A DNA stretch of 60,299 nt, taken from assembly GCF_011839805.1 (NCBI RefSeq), contig NZ_VWPY01000025.1, positions 1-60,299 of the forward strand. Direction: 5' to 3'. Positions 7,742 through 15,378 of this stretch are shown here, piece by piece. The notes under the pieces are model-generated. The model was not told where the DNA came from. It made no database searches and worked only from the letters and a program-made list of their open reading frames with translations. Positions within the stretch are counted from its first letter, which is position 1, and each line of letters begins with the position of its first letter. This stretch comes from Kineococcus rubinsiae. Its GTDB lineage: Bacteria > Actinomycetota > Actinomycetes > Actinomycetales > Kineococcaceae. The translations under genes and the position numbers were made by a program.

Positions 7742-8905
7742 ATGGGACCGCGCCGCTCCACCGCTCTGCTCCTGGCCGGGATCGTCCTCGTCGCCTGCGT
7801 CATGCGGGCCCCCATCACGGGGGTCGGCTCGCTGCTGCCGACGATCTCCGCGGACGTCCACCTCGGCTCCACCGCCGCGGGGCTGCTGACCGCCCTGCCG
7901 CTGCTCGCCTTCGCCGCGGCCTCCGGCGTCGTGCCGCGCCTGGCCGGCCGCCTCGGCCTGCGCCGGACGCTGTTCGCCGCGCTGCTGCTCCTCGTCGCCG
8001 GCTGCGCGCTGCGCTCGGCGCCCGGGGTCGTGCCGCTGTTCGCCGGCACCGCGGTGCTCGGGGTCGCGATCGCCGTCGTCAACGTCCTGCTGCCCGCGCT
8101 GCTGCGCCGGGAGTTCCCGTCCCGCGTGGCGGTGATGACCAGCGGGTACGTCGTGGTCATGGGCCTCGTCGGCAGCGTCGCCGCGGGCGCCGTCGTCCCG
8201 CTCGCGGACACCCTGCCCGGCGGGTGGCGCACGGCGCTGGCCGTCTGGGGGGCGCCCGCGCTGCTCGCGGCCGCGGTGTGGACGGCGCAGCTGCGGCGCG
8301 CGGAACCCGTCACCGCCCCGGGCGCGCACGTCCGCGCGCCGTGGCGCTCGCCGTTGGCCTGGGCCGTCACGGCGTTCATGGGCTGCCAGTCGGTGACGTT
8401 CTACGTGCTCGTCGCGTGGCTCCCGACGGTGCTGCGCGACCGGGCGGGTCTCGGCGCCGCGGCCGCGGGCTGGCACCTGTCGCTCATGCAGGGCGCGGGG
8501 GTCCTCGCGAGCCTCGCCATCCCCTTCGTCGCGAGCAGCGTGACCCGCAGCCGCCGCGCGTCCGTCGCGACGTCGCTCGTCACCGCGCTGGGGTTCCTGC
8601 TGCTGCTCGTCGCGCCGCACCAGACGGGTCTCGCGAGCGTCGTCGTCGGGCTCGGCGGCGGGGCCACGGTGGTGCTGGCGCTGTCGGCGATCTCCGCGCG
8701 GGCCGCGGACGCCGCGGGCGCGGCGGCCCTGTCGGGGATGGCGCAGTCCGTCGGGTACCTGCTGGCCGCGGCGGGGCCCGTGACGATCGGCGCGCTGCAC
8801 GCGGCCACCGGGTCCTGGACGGTGCCGCTGGCCGTCCTCACGCTGCTCGCCGCCGTGCAGGCCGCGGTCGCGTGGGCGGCGGGCCGCGACGCCGTCGTCG
8901 CCTAG
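7742..8905 (+). CDS. MFS transporter, CynX/NimT-like
   Basis: The 387-residue protein has about 12 transmembrane helices and the start MRAPITGVGSLLPTISADVHL, typical of the cyanate/2-nitroimidazole transporter branch of the major facilitator superfamily. The loop-2 motif region GRLGLRRTLF is present. Members export or import small anions and drugs; the substrate is not predictable. Its TAG stop shares bases with the TAG of the convergent kinase-like gene (CTAG at 8902-8905), inside a 16-bp palindrome that may serve as a terminator for both. Confidence 0.88.
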   Translation: MGPRRSTALLLAGIVLVACVMRAPITGVGSLLPTISADVHLGSTAAGLLTALPLLAFAAASGVVPRLAGRLGLRRTLFAALLLLVAGCALRSAPGVVPLFAGTAVLGVAIAVVNVLLPALLRREFPSRVAVMTSGYVVVMGLVGSVAAGAVVPLADTLPGGWRTALAVWGAPALLAAAVWTAQLRRAEPVTAPGAHVRAPWRSPLAWAVTAFMGCQSVTFYVLVAWLPTVLRDRAGLGAAAAGWHLSLMQGAGVLASLAIPFVASSVTRSRRASVATSLVTALGFLLLLVAPHQTGLASVVVGLGGGATVVLALSAISARAADAAGAAALSGMAQSVGYLLAAAGPVTIGALHAATGSWTVPLAVLTLLAAVQAAVAWAAGRDAVVA

Positions 8906-9390
8906 GCGACGGGGACCTCGAACCAGACGACCTTGCCGAGCGGGCCCACCGCGAGGTCCGTGCCCCAGCGGCTGGAGAGCAGCTCCACCATCGCCATCCC
9001 GCGCCCGCTCTCGGCGTCCTCGCGCTGCGCGCCGATCAGCGGCATCCCGCCGCCGTCGTCGGCGACCTCGATGCGCAGGGCGGAGGACCCCGGCCGGTCC
9101 AGGCTGACGTGCACCATCCCGTCGCCGTGGACGACCGCGTTGGTGATGACCTCGCTGGCCAGCAGCAGCACCGACTCGACGGTGTCCTCCTCGACCTCGT
9201 GCGCCCGCACCCAGGGCGCGCACCACTCACCGATCAGCCAGCGGGCGACGCCGACCGACTTCGGGGTGGGGGGGAGGACCACGCGGAACAAGGGGCCCTC
9301 GACCTCCAGGTGCGTCGGGGGCGCGAGGTGTCGCCCCGCGCCGGGTGCCTTCCGTGCCAGTCGAGTCATCACGGCGTCACTGACAGTCAA
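8902..9390 (-). CDS. RsbW/SpoIIAB-like ATP-binding protein (anti-sigma type)
   Basis: The 162-residue protein has a GHKL ATPase fold: N box ASEVITNAVVHGD, G1 box VADDGGG and G2 box SGRGMAMVELLSSRWG, with no dimerisation/phosphoacceptor domain. This matches the HATPase_c_2 group of serine kinases/anti-sigma factors, which phosphorylate STAS partners or bind sigma factors. No STAS protein or cognate sigma factor lies next to it. The ATG at 9390 is one option; a second ATG seven codons in would give a slightly shorter form. The 31 bp upstream separate it from the Pr6Pr gene on the same strand. Confidence 0.85.
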   Translation of the reverse strand: MTVSDAVMTRLARKAPGAGRHLAPPTHLEVEGPLFRVVLPPTPKSVGVARWLIGEWCAPWVRAHEVEEDTVESVLLLASEVITNAVVHGDGMVHVSLDRPGSSALRIEVADDGGGMPLIGAQREDAESGRGMAMVELLSSRWGTDLAVGPLGKVVWFEVPVA

Positions 9391-9421
9391 TCACCCGCCG
9401 CGTCCCTTGTCCCCACACCCG

Positions 9422-10114
9422 TCATTCCCGTCCCACCGGAGCCCGCTCCTCCGGGGCGTCGGGCGCGGGTCGCCGGGCGCGCGTGCGGCCCAGGAGGTGG
9501 TCGATCCCCGAGAAGGCGAGGGCCAGCACCGCGAAGGACGGGGCCAGCACGGCGAACGAGCGGGCGATGCCGTCGTAGCCGATCTCGTCGACGTCCACGA
9601 AGGGGTACGGGTAGTGCGGCGGACCGAGCGTCAGGGTCCCGCGCACGAGGACGAAGACGAGGTAGGCGATCGGGTAGGCCAGCCACAGCAGGCTCCGGCG
9701 GGCCCGGACACCCGGGTGCGGGCGGAAGGCCACCCAGTCGACGATCGCGAGCAGCGGCGCCACGACGTGCAGCAGGTCCGAGCTCGGCCGCCCCGAGAAC
9801 AGCAGCACCGCGCCCTCCCCGCCGCCCGGCACGAGGACGGTGTTGTAGATCACGAACGTGATGGTGACGAAGAACGTCGCCCCGCCCACGACCCACCCCG
9901 AGGGCTGCGCCCGGTGCCGGAGCGCGGCGAGGACCGAGACGGCCTCCATCGCGGCGAGCAGCAGGTTGCTCTGGATCGTGAAGAAGACGAGCTTCGTGCC
10001 GAGGCCCGCGAAGCCCAGCTGCGGGTCGTCGAAGCGCGCCGCCGGCTCCCACAGGACCCCGGCCAGCACCACGAGCACGATCACGGACCGGTAGGTGACG
10101 AGGAGGGGACGCAC
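9422..10114 (-). CDS. Pr6Pr-family integral membrane protein
   Basis: The 230-residue protein has six hydrophobic segments and the family-like sequences FFTIQSNLL (second helix), TFVIYNTVLV, HVVAPLLAIVDW and YPYPFVD. It corresponds to the Pr6Pr/FAR-17a-like membrane family found widely in Actinobacteria, with no established function. GTG 10114 is preceded by little ribosome binding signal. It is divergent from the second Fpg gene with only 27 bp between them. Confidence 0.85.
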   Translation of the reverse strand: MRPLLVTYRSVIVLVVLAGVLWEPAARFDDPQLGFAGLGTKLVFFTIQSNLLLAAMEAVSVLAALRHRAQPSGWVVGGATFFVTITFVIYNTVLVPGGGEGAVLLFSGRPSSDLLHVVAPLLAIVDWVAFRPHPGVRARRSLLWLAYPIAYLVFVLVRGTLTLGPPHYPYPFVDVDEIGYDGIARSFAVLAPSFAVLALAFSGIDHLLGRTRARRPAPDAPEERAPVGRE

Positions 10115-10141
10115 GGTAGGACTCTGCCCCACACTGGTCGG

Positions 10142-11029
10142 GTGCCGGAACTCCCCGAGGTCGAGGCGCTCGCTGCGTTCCTGCGCGAGCGGCTGGTGGA
10201 CCGCGTCGTCTCGAACGTCGAGGTCGCCGCCATCAACGTGCTGAAGACGTTCGACCCGCCGCCGACCGCGCTCGCGGGGCTGATGGTCGCGGGCGTCACC
10301 CGGCACGGGAAGTGGATCGACGTCGACGTCGACGGCCTCCACCTCGTGGTGCACCTGTCCCGCGCGGGCTGGCTGCGGTACTCCGACGCCCTGCCGAAGG
10401 CGCCGCTGCGACCCGGCGGCAAGAACCCCGTGGCGCTGCGGGTGCGCCTCGCCCCGCAGGACGACGAGGCCGAGGACCGGCCGCCGGGGTTCGACCTGAC
10501 CGAGGCGGGGACGCAGAAGCGCCTCGCGGTGCACATCGTCCGCGACCCGCTGCAGGTGCCGGGCATCGCCTCGCTCGGCCCGGACCCCCTGGCCGCGGAC
10601 TTCGACCTGCCCGCCTTCGCGAAGCTGCTGGCCGGCTCGCGCCAGCAGGTCAAGGGGCTGCTGCGCGAGCAGTCGGTCCTGGCCGGCGTCGGCAACGCCT
10701 ACTCCGACGAGGTGCTGCACGCCGCGAAGCTGTCGCCCTACGCCTCCGCCGGGAAGCTCTCCGACGCCGAGGTCGAGACGCTCTACACGTCGCTGCAGGA
10801 GGTCCTGCACGAGGCGATCGCCGCGGCCGGCGGGAAACCCGCCAGCGAGCTCAAGGACGCCAAGCGGGCCGGGATGCGCGTGCACGGCCGGACGGGCCTG
10901 CCCTGCCCCGTCTGCGGCGACACCGTGCGCGAGGTCTCCTTCGCCGACCGGTCGATGCAGTACTGCCCCACCTGCCAGACGGGCGGCAAGACGCTGGCCG
11001 ACCGCCGGATGTCGCGGCTGCTGAAGTAG
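10142..11029 (+). CDS. Fpg/Nei-family DNA glycosylase
   Basis: The 295-residue protein starts PELPEVE after the GTG initiator, keeping the catalytic Pro2 and Glu3; RHGKWIDV supplies the conserved Lys and VLAGVGNAYSDEVLH the helix-two-turn-helix. A complete Cys4 zinc finger ends the protein (Cys255, Cys258, Cys275, Cys278; CPVC-x16-CPTC) followed by a short basic tail. In place of the usual HLGMSG loop it has HLSRAGWLRY, a variant that may alter lesion preference. It probably excises oxidised bases, perhaps complementing the zinc-finger-deficient paralogue at 4844-5710. Confidence 0.9.
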   Translation: MPELPEVEALAAFLRERLVDRVVSNVEVAAINVLKTFDPPPTALAGLMVAGVTRHGKWIDVDVDGLHLVVHLSRAGWLRYSDALPKAPLRPGGKNPVALRVRLAPQDDEAEDRPPGFDLTEAGTQKRLAVHIVRDPLQVPGIASLGPDPLAADFDLPAFAKLLAGSRQQVKGLLREQSVLAGVGNAYSDEVLHAAKLSPYASAGKLSDAEVETLYTSLQEVLHEAIAAAGGKPASELKDAKRAGMRVHGRTGLPCPVCGDTVREVSFADRSMQYCPTCQTGGKTLADRRMSRLLK

Positions 11030-11051
11030 CGCCGCCTCCCCGCCACCGGGA

Positions 11052-11096
11052 GTTCACCGTCCTCAGGTCGCGCACAGCAACCCGGGAGAGTTCACT
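11052..11096. promoter_or_regulatory. GTTCACC-type repeats, possible PhoP (PHO box) site
   Basis: GTTCACC at 11052-11058 and GTTCACT at 11090-11096 lie upstream of the glycerophosphodiester phosphodiesterase. In Streptomyces PhoP binds direct GTTCACC-like units spaced by 11 bp, and phosphodiesterase genes are PhoP targets. Here the offset is 38 bp, not a clean multiple of 11, so the call is tentative. Confidence 0.35.
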
Positions 11097-11103
11097 GCGG
11101 CGC

Positions 11104-12246
11104 GTGACCACACCTCAGAGCCCCCGCCGGCACCGCCGCCGGCTCCGCACCGTCCTCGCGGTCGGCGTCAGCGCCGCCGTCCTGCTGCCCGTCGGGCCCG
11201 CGACCGCGAGCCGTTCCGAGGAGCCGACGGTCGTCGGCCACCGGGGAGCCTCCGCGTACCGCCCCGAGCACACGCTGGCCTCCTACGACCTGGCTGCGCG
11301 GCAGGGCGCCGACGTCATCGAGCCCGACCTCGTCTCCACCTCCGACGGCCAGCTCGTGGTGCGGCACGAGAACGAGATCTCCGGGACGACCGACGTCGCG
11401 AGCCACCCCGAGTTCGCCGACCGGAAGACGACCAAGACCGTCGACGGGGTCGAGCTGACAGGCTGGTTCACGGAGGACTTCACCCTCGCCGAGATCAAGA
11501 CGCTGCGCGCCGTCGAGCGCCTGCCCGACCTGCGCCAGGAGAACACGATCTGGAACGGCCGGTTCGAGGTCCCGACGTTCGAGGAGGTCCTCGACGAGCG
11601 CGAGGACCTGTCCGCCGAGCTCGACCGCAGCATCGGGATCATCCCCGAGATCAAGCACTCGACGTACTTCCAGGGCCTCGGCCTGCCGATGGAGGCCAAG
11701 GTCGTCGCGGCGCTGAAGAAGCACCGGCTGAACCGCCCGGGCTCCGTCGCCACCGTCCAGTCGTTCGAGCTGACCAACCTCCGCGAGCTGCGCCGCCGCT
11801 ACGGCCTGCGCGCGGACTCGGTGTTCCTCACCTCGGCCACCGGGGCCCCCGCCGACCTCGTCGCCGCAGGCGACCCCCGCACGTACGCGGACCTGCTGAC
11901 GCCGGAGTCGCTGAAGACCATCTCCCGCTACGTCACCGACCTCGGGCCGTCGCTGGACCAGGTGATCCCCCGCAACGCCGACGGCACGCTGGGCACCCCC
12001 AGCCGCCTCGTGGCCGACGCGCACCGCGCCGGCCTCGACGTCGTGCCCTACACGCTGCGCCCGGAGAACTCGTTCCTGCCGGTGGACTACCGCACGGGGA
12101 CGGACCCGGCCGCCTACGGCCGCGTGCTGGACCTGGGGGTCGCGTACTTCGCCACCGGGATCGACGGCCTGTTCACCGACGCCCCCGACATCGGCGTCGC
12201 GGCCCGCGACGAGTTCCTCGCGAGCGGGGAGGAGGCCGCCGCCTGA
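11104..12246 (+). CDS. Secreted glycerophosphodiester phosphodiesterase
   Basis: The 380-residue protein has an Arg-rich signal peptide (about 1-36, ending PATAS) and a GDPD TIM barrel. The N-terminal motif VVGHRGASAYRPEHTLASY holds His46, followed by Glu73 and Asp75 (IEPDLV) and His88 (VRHE), the catalytic and metal-binding set. Secreted GlpQ-type enzymes release glycerol 3-phosphate from glycerophosphodiesters or teichoic acid for phosphate scavenging. Length and domain order match bacterial GlpQ. The GTG start follows GTTCACC-like repeats that could make it phosphate regulated, and a strong terminator follows the gene. Confidence 0.92.
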   Translation: MTTPQSPRRHRRRLRTVLAVGVSAAVLLPVGPATASRSEEPTVVGHRGASAYRPEHTLASYDLAARQGADVIEPDLVSTSDGQLVVRHENEISGTTDVASHPEFADRKTTKTVDGVELTGWFTEDFTLAEIKTLRAVERLPDLRQENTIWNGRFEVPTFEEVLDEREDLSAELDRSIGIIPEIKHSTYFQGLGLPMEAKVVAALKKHRLNRPGSVATVQSFELTNLRELRRRYGLRADSVFLTSATGAPADLVAAGDPRTYADLLTPESLKTISRYVTDLGPSLDQVIPRNADGTLGTPSRLVADAHRAGLDVVPYTLRPENSFLPVDYRTGTDPAAYGRVLDLGVAYFATGIDGLFTDAPDIGVAARDEFLASGEEAAA

Positions 12247-12265
12247 GCGCGCCTCCACCTCCCGC

Positions 12266-12299
12266 GACGCGGTGTCCTCCCCCGGGAGGACACCGCGTC
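12266..12299 (+). terminator. Strong intrinsic-type terminator hairpin
   Basis: A 15-bp perfect stem (12266-12280 with 12285-12299; GACGCGGTGTCCTCC and its complement) closes a CCCG loop 19 bp after the phosphodiesterase stop. The downstream strand is pyrimidine-rich (TCCGTCTCTCCTCC) in place of a U-tract. Confidence 0.85.
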
Positions 12300-12382
12300 T
12301 CCGTCTCTCCTCCGATGCCGGGGCACGGGGTTCCGGCGCACCCTGGAGGGGTCGGAACGAGGGTGTCGAGGAGGTGGTCGGG

Positions 12383-12652
12383 GTGGGTGCAGTGGCAGCG
12401 GTCCTGACGGGGGTGGTCGTGGTGGTCGGAGTGCTCGTGGTCGCCGTCCTGGCGCTGGGCGGTCGCGCGGCGCGCGCGGGACGGGAGTCGGGGCACCTGC
12501 TCGTCGCGCCCCGCGGGGCGCGCTTCGGCGACGCCTCCCGGCTCGTGGTCGTCACCGCGCGGCCGGCGGTCGTGCGGCCCGCGGTCCCGGAGCGGGTCGT
12601 GGTCCCCGTGCACCACGCCGGGCCCCGCAGCTGGTTCCACCGCGCCGCCTGA
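12383..12652 (+). CDS. Small single-span membrane protein (hypothetical)
   Basis: An 89-residue reading frame starts at GTG 12383, 8 nt after a perfect AGGAGG. It has one long hydrophobic helix (AVLTGVVVVVGVLVVAVLALGG) followed by a basic, Val/Arg/Pro-rich tail ending WFHRAA. I do not recognise a family. The strong ribosome binding site and clear helix support it as real; the convergent regulator gene ends 10 bp away. Confidence 0.55.
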   Translation: MGAVAAVLTGVVVVVGVLVVAVLALGGRAARAGRESGHLLVAPRGARFGDASRLVVVTARPAVVRPAVPERVVVPVHHAGPRSWFHRAA

Positions 12653-12661
12653 GCGTCCTCC

Positions 12662-13267
12662 TCACGCGGGCCGGCGGGAGCCGACCAGCACGAGGTGGAC
12701 CGGGGCGTCGCCCGCGGCGGTCCAGCGGTGGGGCAGGTGGCCGGGCTGGTGCAGCAGGTCGCCCGCGGCCAGCCGCCACGTCCCGGCGCCGGTGACCTCG
12801 ACGTCGAGGGCGCCCGCGAGGACGAGCACGGCCATCTCCCCGGGAGCGTCGAACCACCCGCCGAGGTGCTCGCCGGGGGCGACGCGGTACTCCACGACCT
12901 CCAGCCCGAGCCCGGGCCGCGCCAGCCGGGCCAGGCCCACGGCCGCCCCGGGGTCGTCCGAGGCGGGCAGCGGGAGCGCCTCGCCGGACCGGACGACCGT
13001 GACGCCGCCCCGGTCCGCCGTCGGGGCGGGCGGGCCGGGGAGCAGGTCCCCGGGGGCGACGCCGAGGCCGGTCGCGATCCGGTAGAGCGTCGACATCGAC
13101 GGCGACGACAGGCCCCGCTCGATCGTGGACAGGAACGGCTGGCTGATCCCGACCCGGGTCGCCAGCGCCCGCATGGACAGGCCCGCGCGCTCCCGGCGGT
13201 CGCGGACGGCCGCGCCCACGAGCGCGGCGAGGCCGTCGTCCTCGGCGGGGGTCTGGTCGGCAGGCAC
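12662..13267 (-). CDS. XRE-family regulator with C-terminal cupin domain
   Basis: The 201-residue protein has an N-terminal Cro/C1-type helix-turn-helix (about 15-70; LSMRALATRVGISQPFLSTIERGLSSPSMSTLYRIA) joined to a cupin sensor domain (about 95-195; PGEHLGGWFDAPGEMAVLVLAGALDVEV...AGDLLHQPGHLPHRW). This HTH-cupin layout occurs in PuuR/SutR-like regulators of amine, amino acid or sulfur metabolism. The divergent 2-oxoglutarate dioxygenase is the likely target, through the palindrome in the gap. GTG 13267 is the chosen start; a GTG upstream would run through the palindrome. Confidence 0.88.
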   Translation of the reverse strand: MPADQTPAEDDGLAALVGAAVRDRRERAGLSMRALATRVGISQPFLSTIERGLSSPSMSTLYRIATGLGVAPGDLLPGPPAPTADRGGVTVVRSGEALPLPASDDPGAAVGLARLARPGLGLEVVEYRVAPGEHLGGWFDAPGEMAVLVLAGALDVEVTGAGTWRLAAGDLLHQPGHLPHRWTAAGDAPVHLVLVGSRRPA

Positions 13268-13274
13268 CTCCGGA

Positions 13275-13293
13275 TGATATCTCTGAGCTATCA
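13275..13293. promoter_or_regulatory. Near-perfect palindromic operator, HTH-cupin regulator / dioxygenase
   Basis: TGATATCTCTGAGCTATCA is a 19-bp palindrome with a single mismatched pair, in the 43-bp gap between the divergent genes. It is notably AT-rich for this genome. Its position and symmetry fit a dimeric XRE-type repressor controlling both genes. Confidence 0.65.
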
Positions 13294-13310
13294 CCCACCG
13301 AGGAGGGCCC

Positions 13311-14315
13311 ATGGCCGAGCAGTTCACCGTCCCCACGGTCGACATCAGCCCCTACGTCGGCGACGGCACCGACGACGAGCGGGCGGCCACCGCACGGGCC
13401 CTCGACGAGGCCTGCCGCACGGTCGGGTTCGTGCAGATCACGGGGCACGGCGTGCCGGCCGCGGCCGTCGACGGGCTCACCCGCGCGATGGACGGCTTCT
13501 TCGCCCTGCCCGCCGACGTCAAGGGCACCTACCGCTCCCCCGCGAACCGCGGCTACAGCCCGCCCAAGAGCGAGTCGCTGAGCCTCAGCCTCGGGGTCGA
13601 GTCGGCGAGCCGCATGAACGACTTCTTCGAGGCGTTTAACGTCGGGGTCGAGGACCAGGCCGCGAACCTCTGGCCCGCCGAGGCCGCGGGGTTCCGGGCC
13701 GGGGTGGAGGCCTGGTTCGCGGAGGCCGGTCGCGTCGCCCGCGTCCTGACCACCGTGTTCGCCGACGCGCTGGGCCTGCCCCGCGGGTTCTTCGACGCGT
13801 CCACCGACCACTCCCTCGACGTGCTGCGGATGAACAACTACGCGCTCCCGCCCGGCGAGGTCGAGCTGGACGGCGACCTCACGGGCATGGGGGAGCACAC
13901 CGACTACGGCATCGTGACGGTGCTGTGGGCGGACCAGGTGCGGGGGCTGCAGGTCCTCGCCTCCGACGGCACCTGGCACGACGTCGCGCCCGCGGACGGG
14001 GCGCTGCTCGTGAACCTCGGCGACCTCATGGCGCGGTGGACGAACGAGCGCTGGACGTCCACCCTGCACCGGGTCAAGCCGCCGATCGTGGACGGGACGA
14101 TCGAGCGCCGCCGTTCCGCCGCGTTCTTCCACGACGGCAACGTGGACGCCGTGATCGCCGCGCTCCCGACGTGCGTGGACCCGGGCGCGGACCCCACCTA
14201 CCCACCGATCACCGTCGGGGAGCACATCGCCGCGAAGCTCGCGGGCTCGCGCGCCGGGACGGCGAACACCGCGGCCGAGCGCGACGCCGCCCGCGTCCTG
14301 GCCGCGGGGCGCTGA
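13311..14315 (+). CDS. 2-oxoglutarate/Fe(II)-dependent dioxygenase (isopenicillin N synthase-like)
   Basis: The 334-residue protein has the N-terminal non-haem dioxygenase region (VPTVDISPYV, GFVQITGHGVP) and the 2OG-Fe(II) core: His196-x-Asp198 in GEHTDYG, distal His253 in STLHRV and the 2-oxoglutarate Arg-x-Ser at about 266-269. Members hydroxylate or desaturate small molecules, or cyclise peptides; the substrate here is unknown. A GAGGAGGG ribosome binding site precedes the ATG. The divergent HTH-cupin regulator suggests a catabolic or amino-acid-related role. Confidence 0.9.
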   Translation: MAEQFTVPTVDISPYVGDGTDDERAATARALDEACRTVGFVQITGHGVPAAAVDGLTRAMDGFFALPADVKGTYRSPANRGYSPPKSESLSLSLGVESASRMNDFFEAFNVGVEDQAANLWPAEAAGFRAGVEAWFAEAGRVARVLTTVFADALGLPRGFFDASTDHSLDVLRMNNYALPPGEVELDGDLTGMGEHTDYGIVTVLWADQVRGLQVLASDGTWHDVAPADGALLVNLGDLMARWTNERWTSTLHRVKPPIVDGTIERRRSAAFFHDGNVDAVIAALPTCVDPGADPTYPPITVGEHIAAKLAGSRAGTANTAAERDAARVLAAGR

Positions 14316-14712
14316 CCGGTCGCACGAGCGCGGCCTGGAGGTCCAGCGGGAGAGGCGGTCCGGGCGAGCGCGCTGCGCAGGACGGACCGCTGACGCCGGC
14401 CCCGGACGGTGCTCGACGCGCGCGATGCCCCGAAGGTGTGCGACAGTCTGGTTGCAGGTAGTCCTAAAGGACTACCTCCGCCTTCTCCTCCGGGCGAGCA
14501 CGACCACTCCAGACACGGGTGGGATAGAGACGAACAGCTGGGCCACGACGCCAGACGGCGGCGACCAGCTGCAGGGCTGCCCAGGACGCGTTCCGCACCT
14601 GTGCAGCGCGGCCAGCGCATCGTGCCGCGGCCCCTCCGGGGCCGCCAGGTGTCATCGAGCCGCGAACCCTGCACCCTTCGTCACGCCACACACGATCACT
14701 GAGGACACCACC
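14316..14712. other. 397-bp non-coding leader with two hairpins
   Basis: No convincing gene is seen between the dioxygenase and the next membrane protein. It holds an inverted repeat GGTAGTCCT-AA-AGGACTACC (14457-14476) in a locally AT-richer patch, and a GC hairpin GCGGCCCC-TCC-GGGGCCGC (14627-14645). The first could be an operator or terminator, the second a leader structure. No known riboswitch class was recognised. Confidence 0.5.
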
Positions 14713-15213
14713 ATGGCCAACACCGCCACGCCCAACACCACGACCCGCACGGTCCGCACCGCGAAGAAGAGCGGACTGGCCGTCGCCGCGCTCGGCATCG
14801 TCGTCTTCAACATCTCCCCGCTCCTGAACTGGGTGCACCTCGAGAACACCGACACCTCCCGCACGGGGTACGAGACGGACTCGCTGGTCCCCTTCATCGC
14901 CTACCTGGGCATCGGCCTGCTGCTGGCGATGGTCTACGCCGGCAAGCGCGCCCGCCGCGGCCAGCACCGCGGGCTGACCCTCGTCTCCATGGCGGTCGGC
15001 ATCGCCGCCACGCTGCAGTGCATCCTGTTCGCCCTCAACCCCATGGGTGGCCTCGAGCGCGGCGACGAGCTCAGCGCGCAGATCGGCGTCTTCGTCGGCA
15101 TCATCGGTGCGGCGATCTGGGCCATCGGCTCGGGTCTGCTCGCCAAGGAGATCGAGGGCGACGACCACGAGGACCGCGACCACACCGGCCGCGCGGACTC
15201 CGCTCACCGCTGA
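14713..15213 (+). CDS. Four-helix membrane protein (hypothetical)
   Basis: The 166-residue protein has a Thr-rich, basic N-terminus (about 1-20), four hydrophobic helices (about 21-40, 55-75, 88-108 and 122-145) and a strongly acidic, His/Asp-rich tail (EIEGDDHEDRDHTGRADSAHR). No family was recognised. The ATG follows CTGAGGACACCACC. It has a long structured upstream region and a terminator after it, so it is probably a single-gene transcription unit. Confidence 0.75.
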   Translation: MANTATPNTTTRTVRTAKKSGLAVAALGIVVFNISPLLNWVHLENTDTSRTGYETDSLVPFIAYLGIGLLLAMVYAGKRARRGQHRGLTLVSMAVGIAATLQCILFALNPMGGLERGDELSAQIGVFVGIIGAAIWAIGSGLLAKEIEGDDHEDRDHTGRADSAHR

Positions 15214-15234
15214 TCCTCTAGAACCACCTGCACG

Positions 15235-15273
15235 GAGCCACCCCGGCCGGCCACGCGCCGACCGGGGTGGCTC
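15235..15273 (+). terminator. Terminator hairpin
   Basis: GAGCCACCCCGG (15235-15246) pairs perfectly with CCGGGGTGGCTC (15262-15273) across a GC-rich loop, followed by TCGTCGTCTC. It lies 21 bp after the membrane protein stop. Confidence 0.8.
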
Positions 15274-15378
15274 TCGTCGTCTCACCGGAACCTGGAGCCG
15301 TTGCGGTGGATCACGTCCCGTTGATGGCCCCCTCCGGGGCACGCCTCGCCGAGTCGCGGCTGGTCGCTCCTCCAGCCG

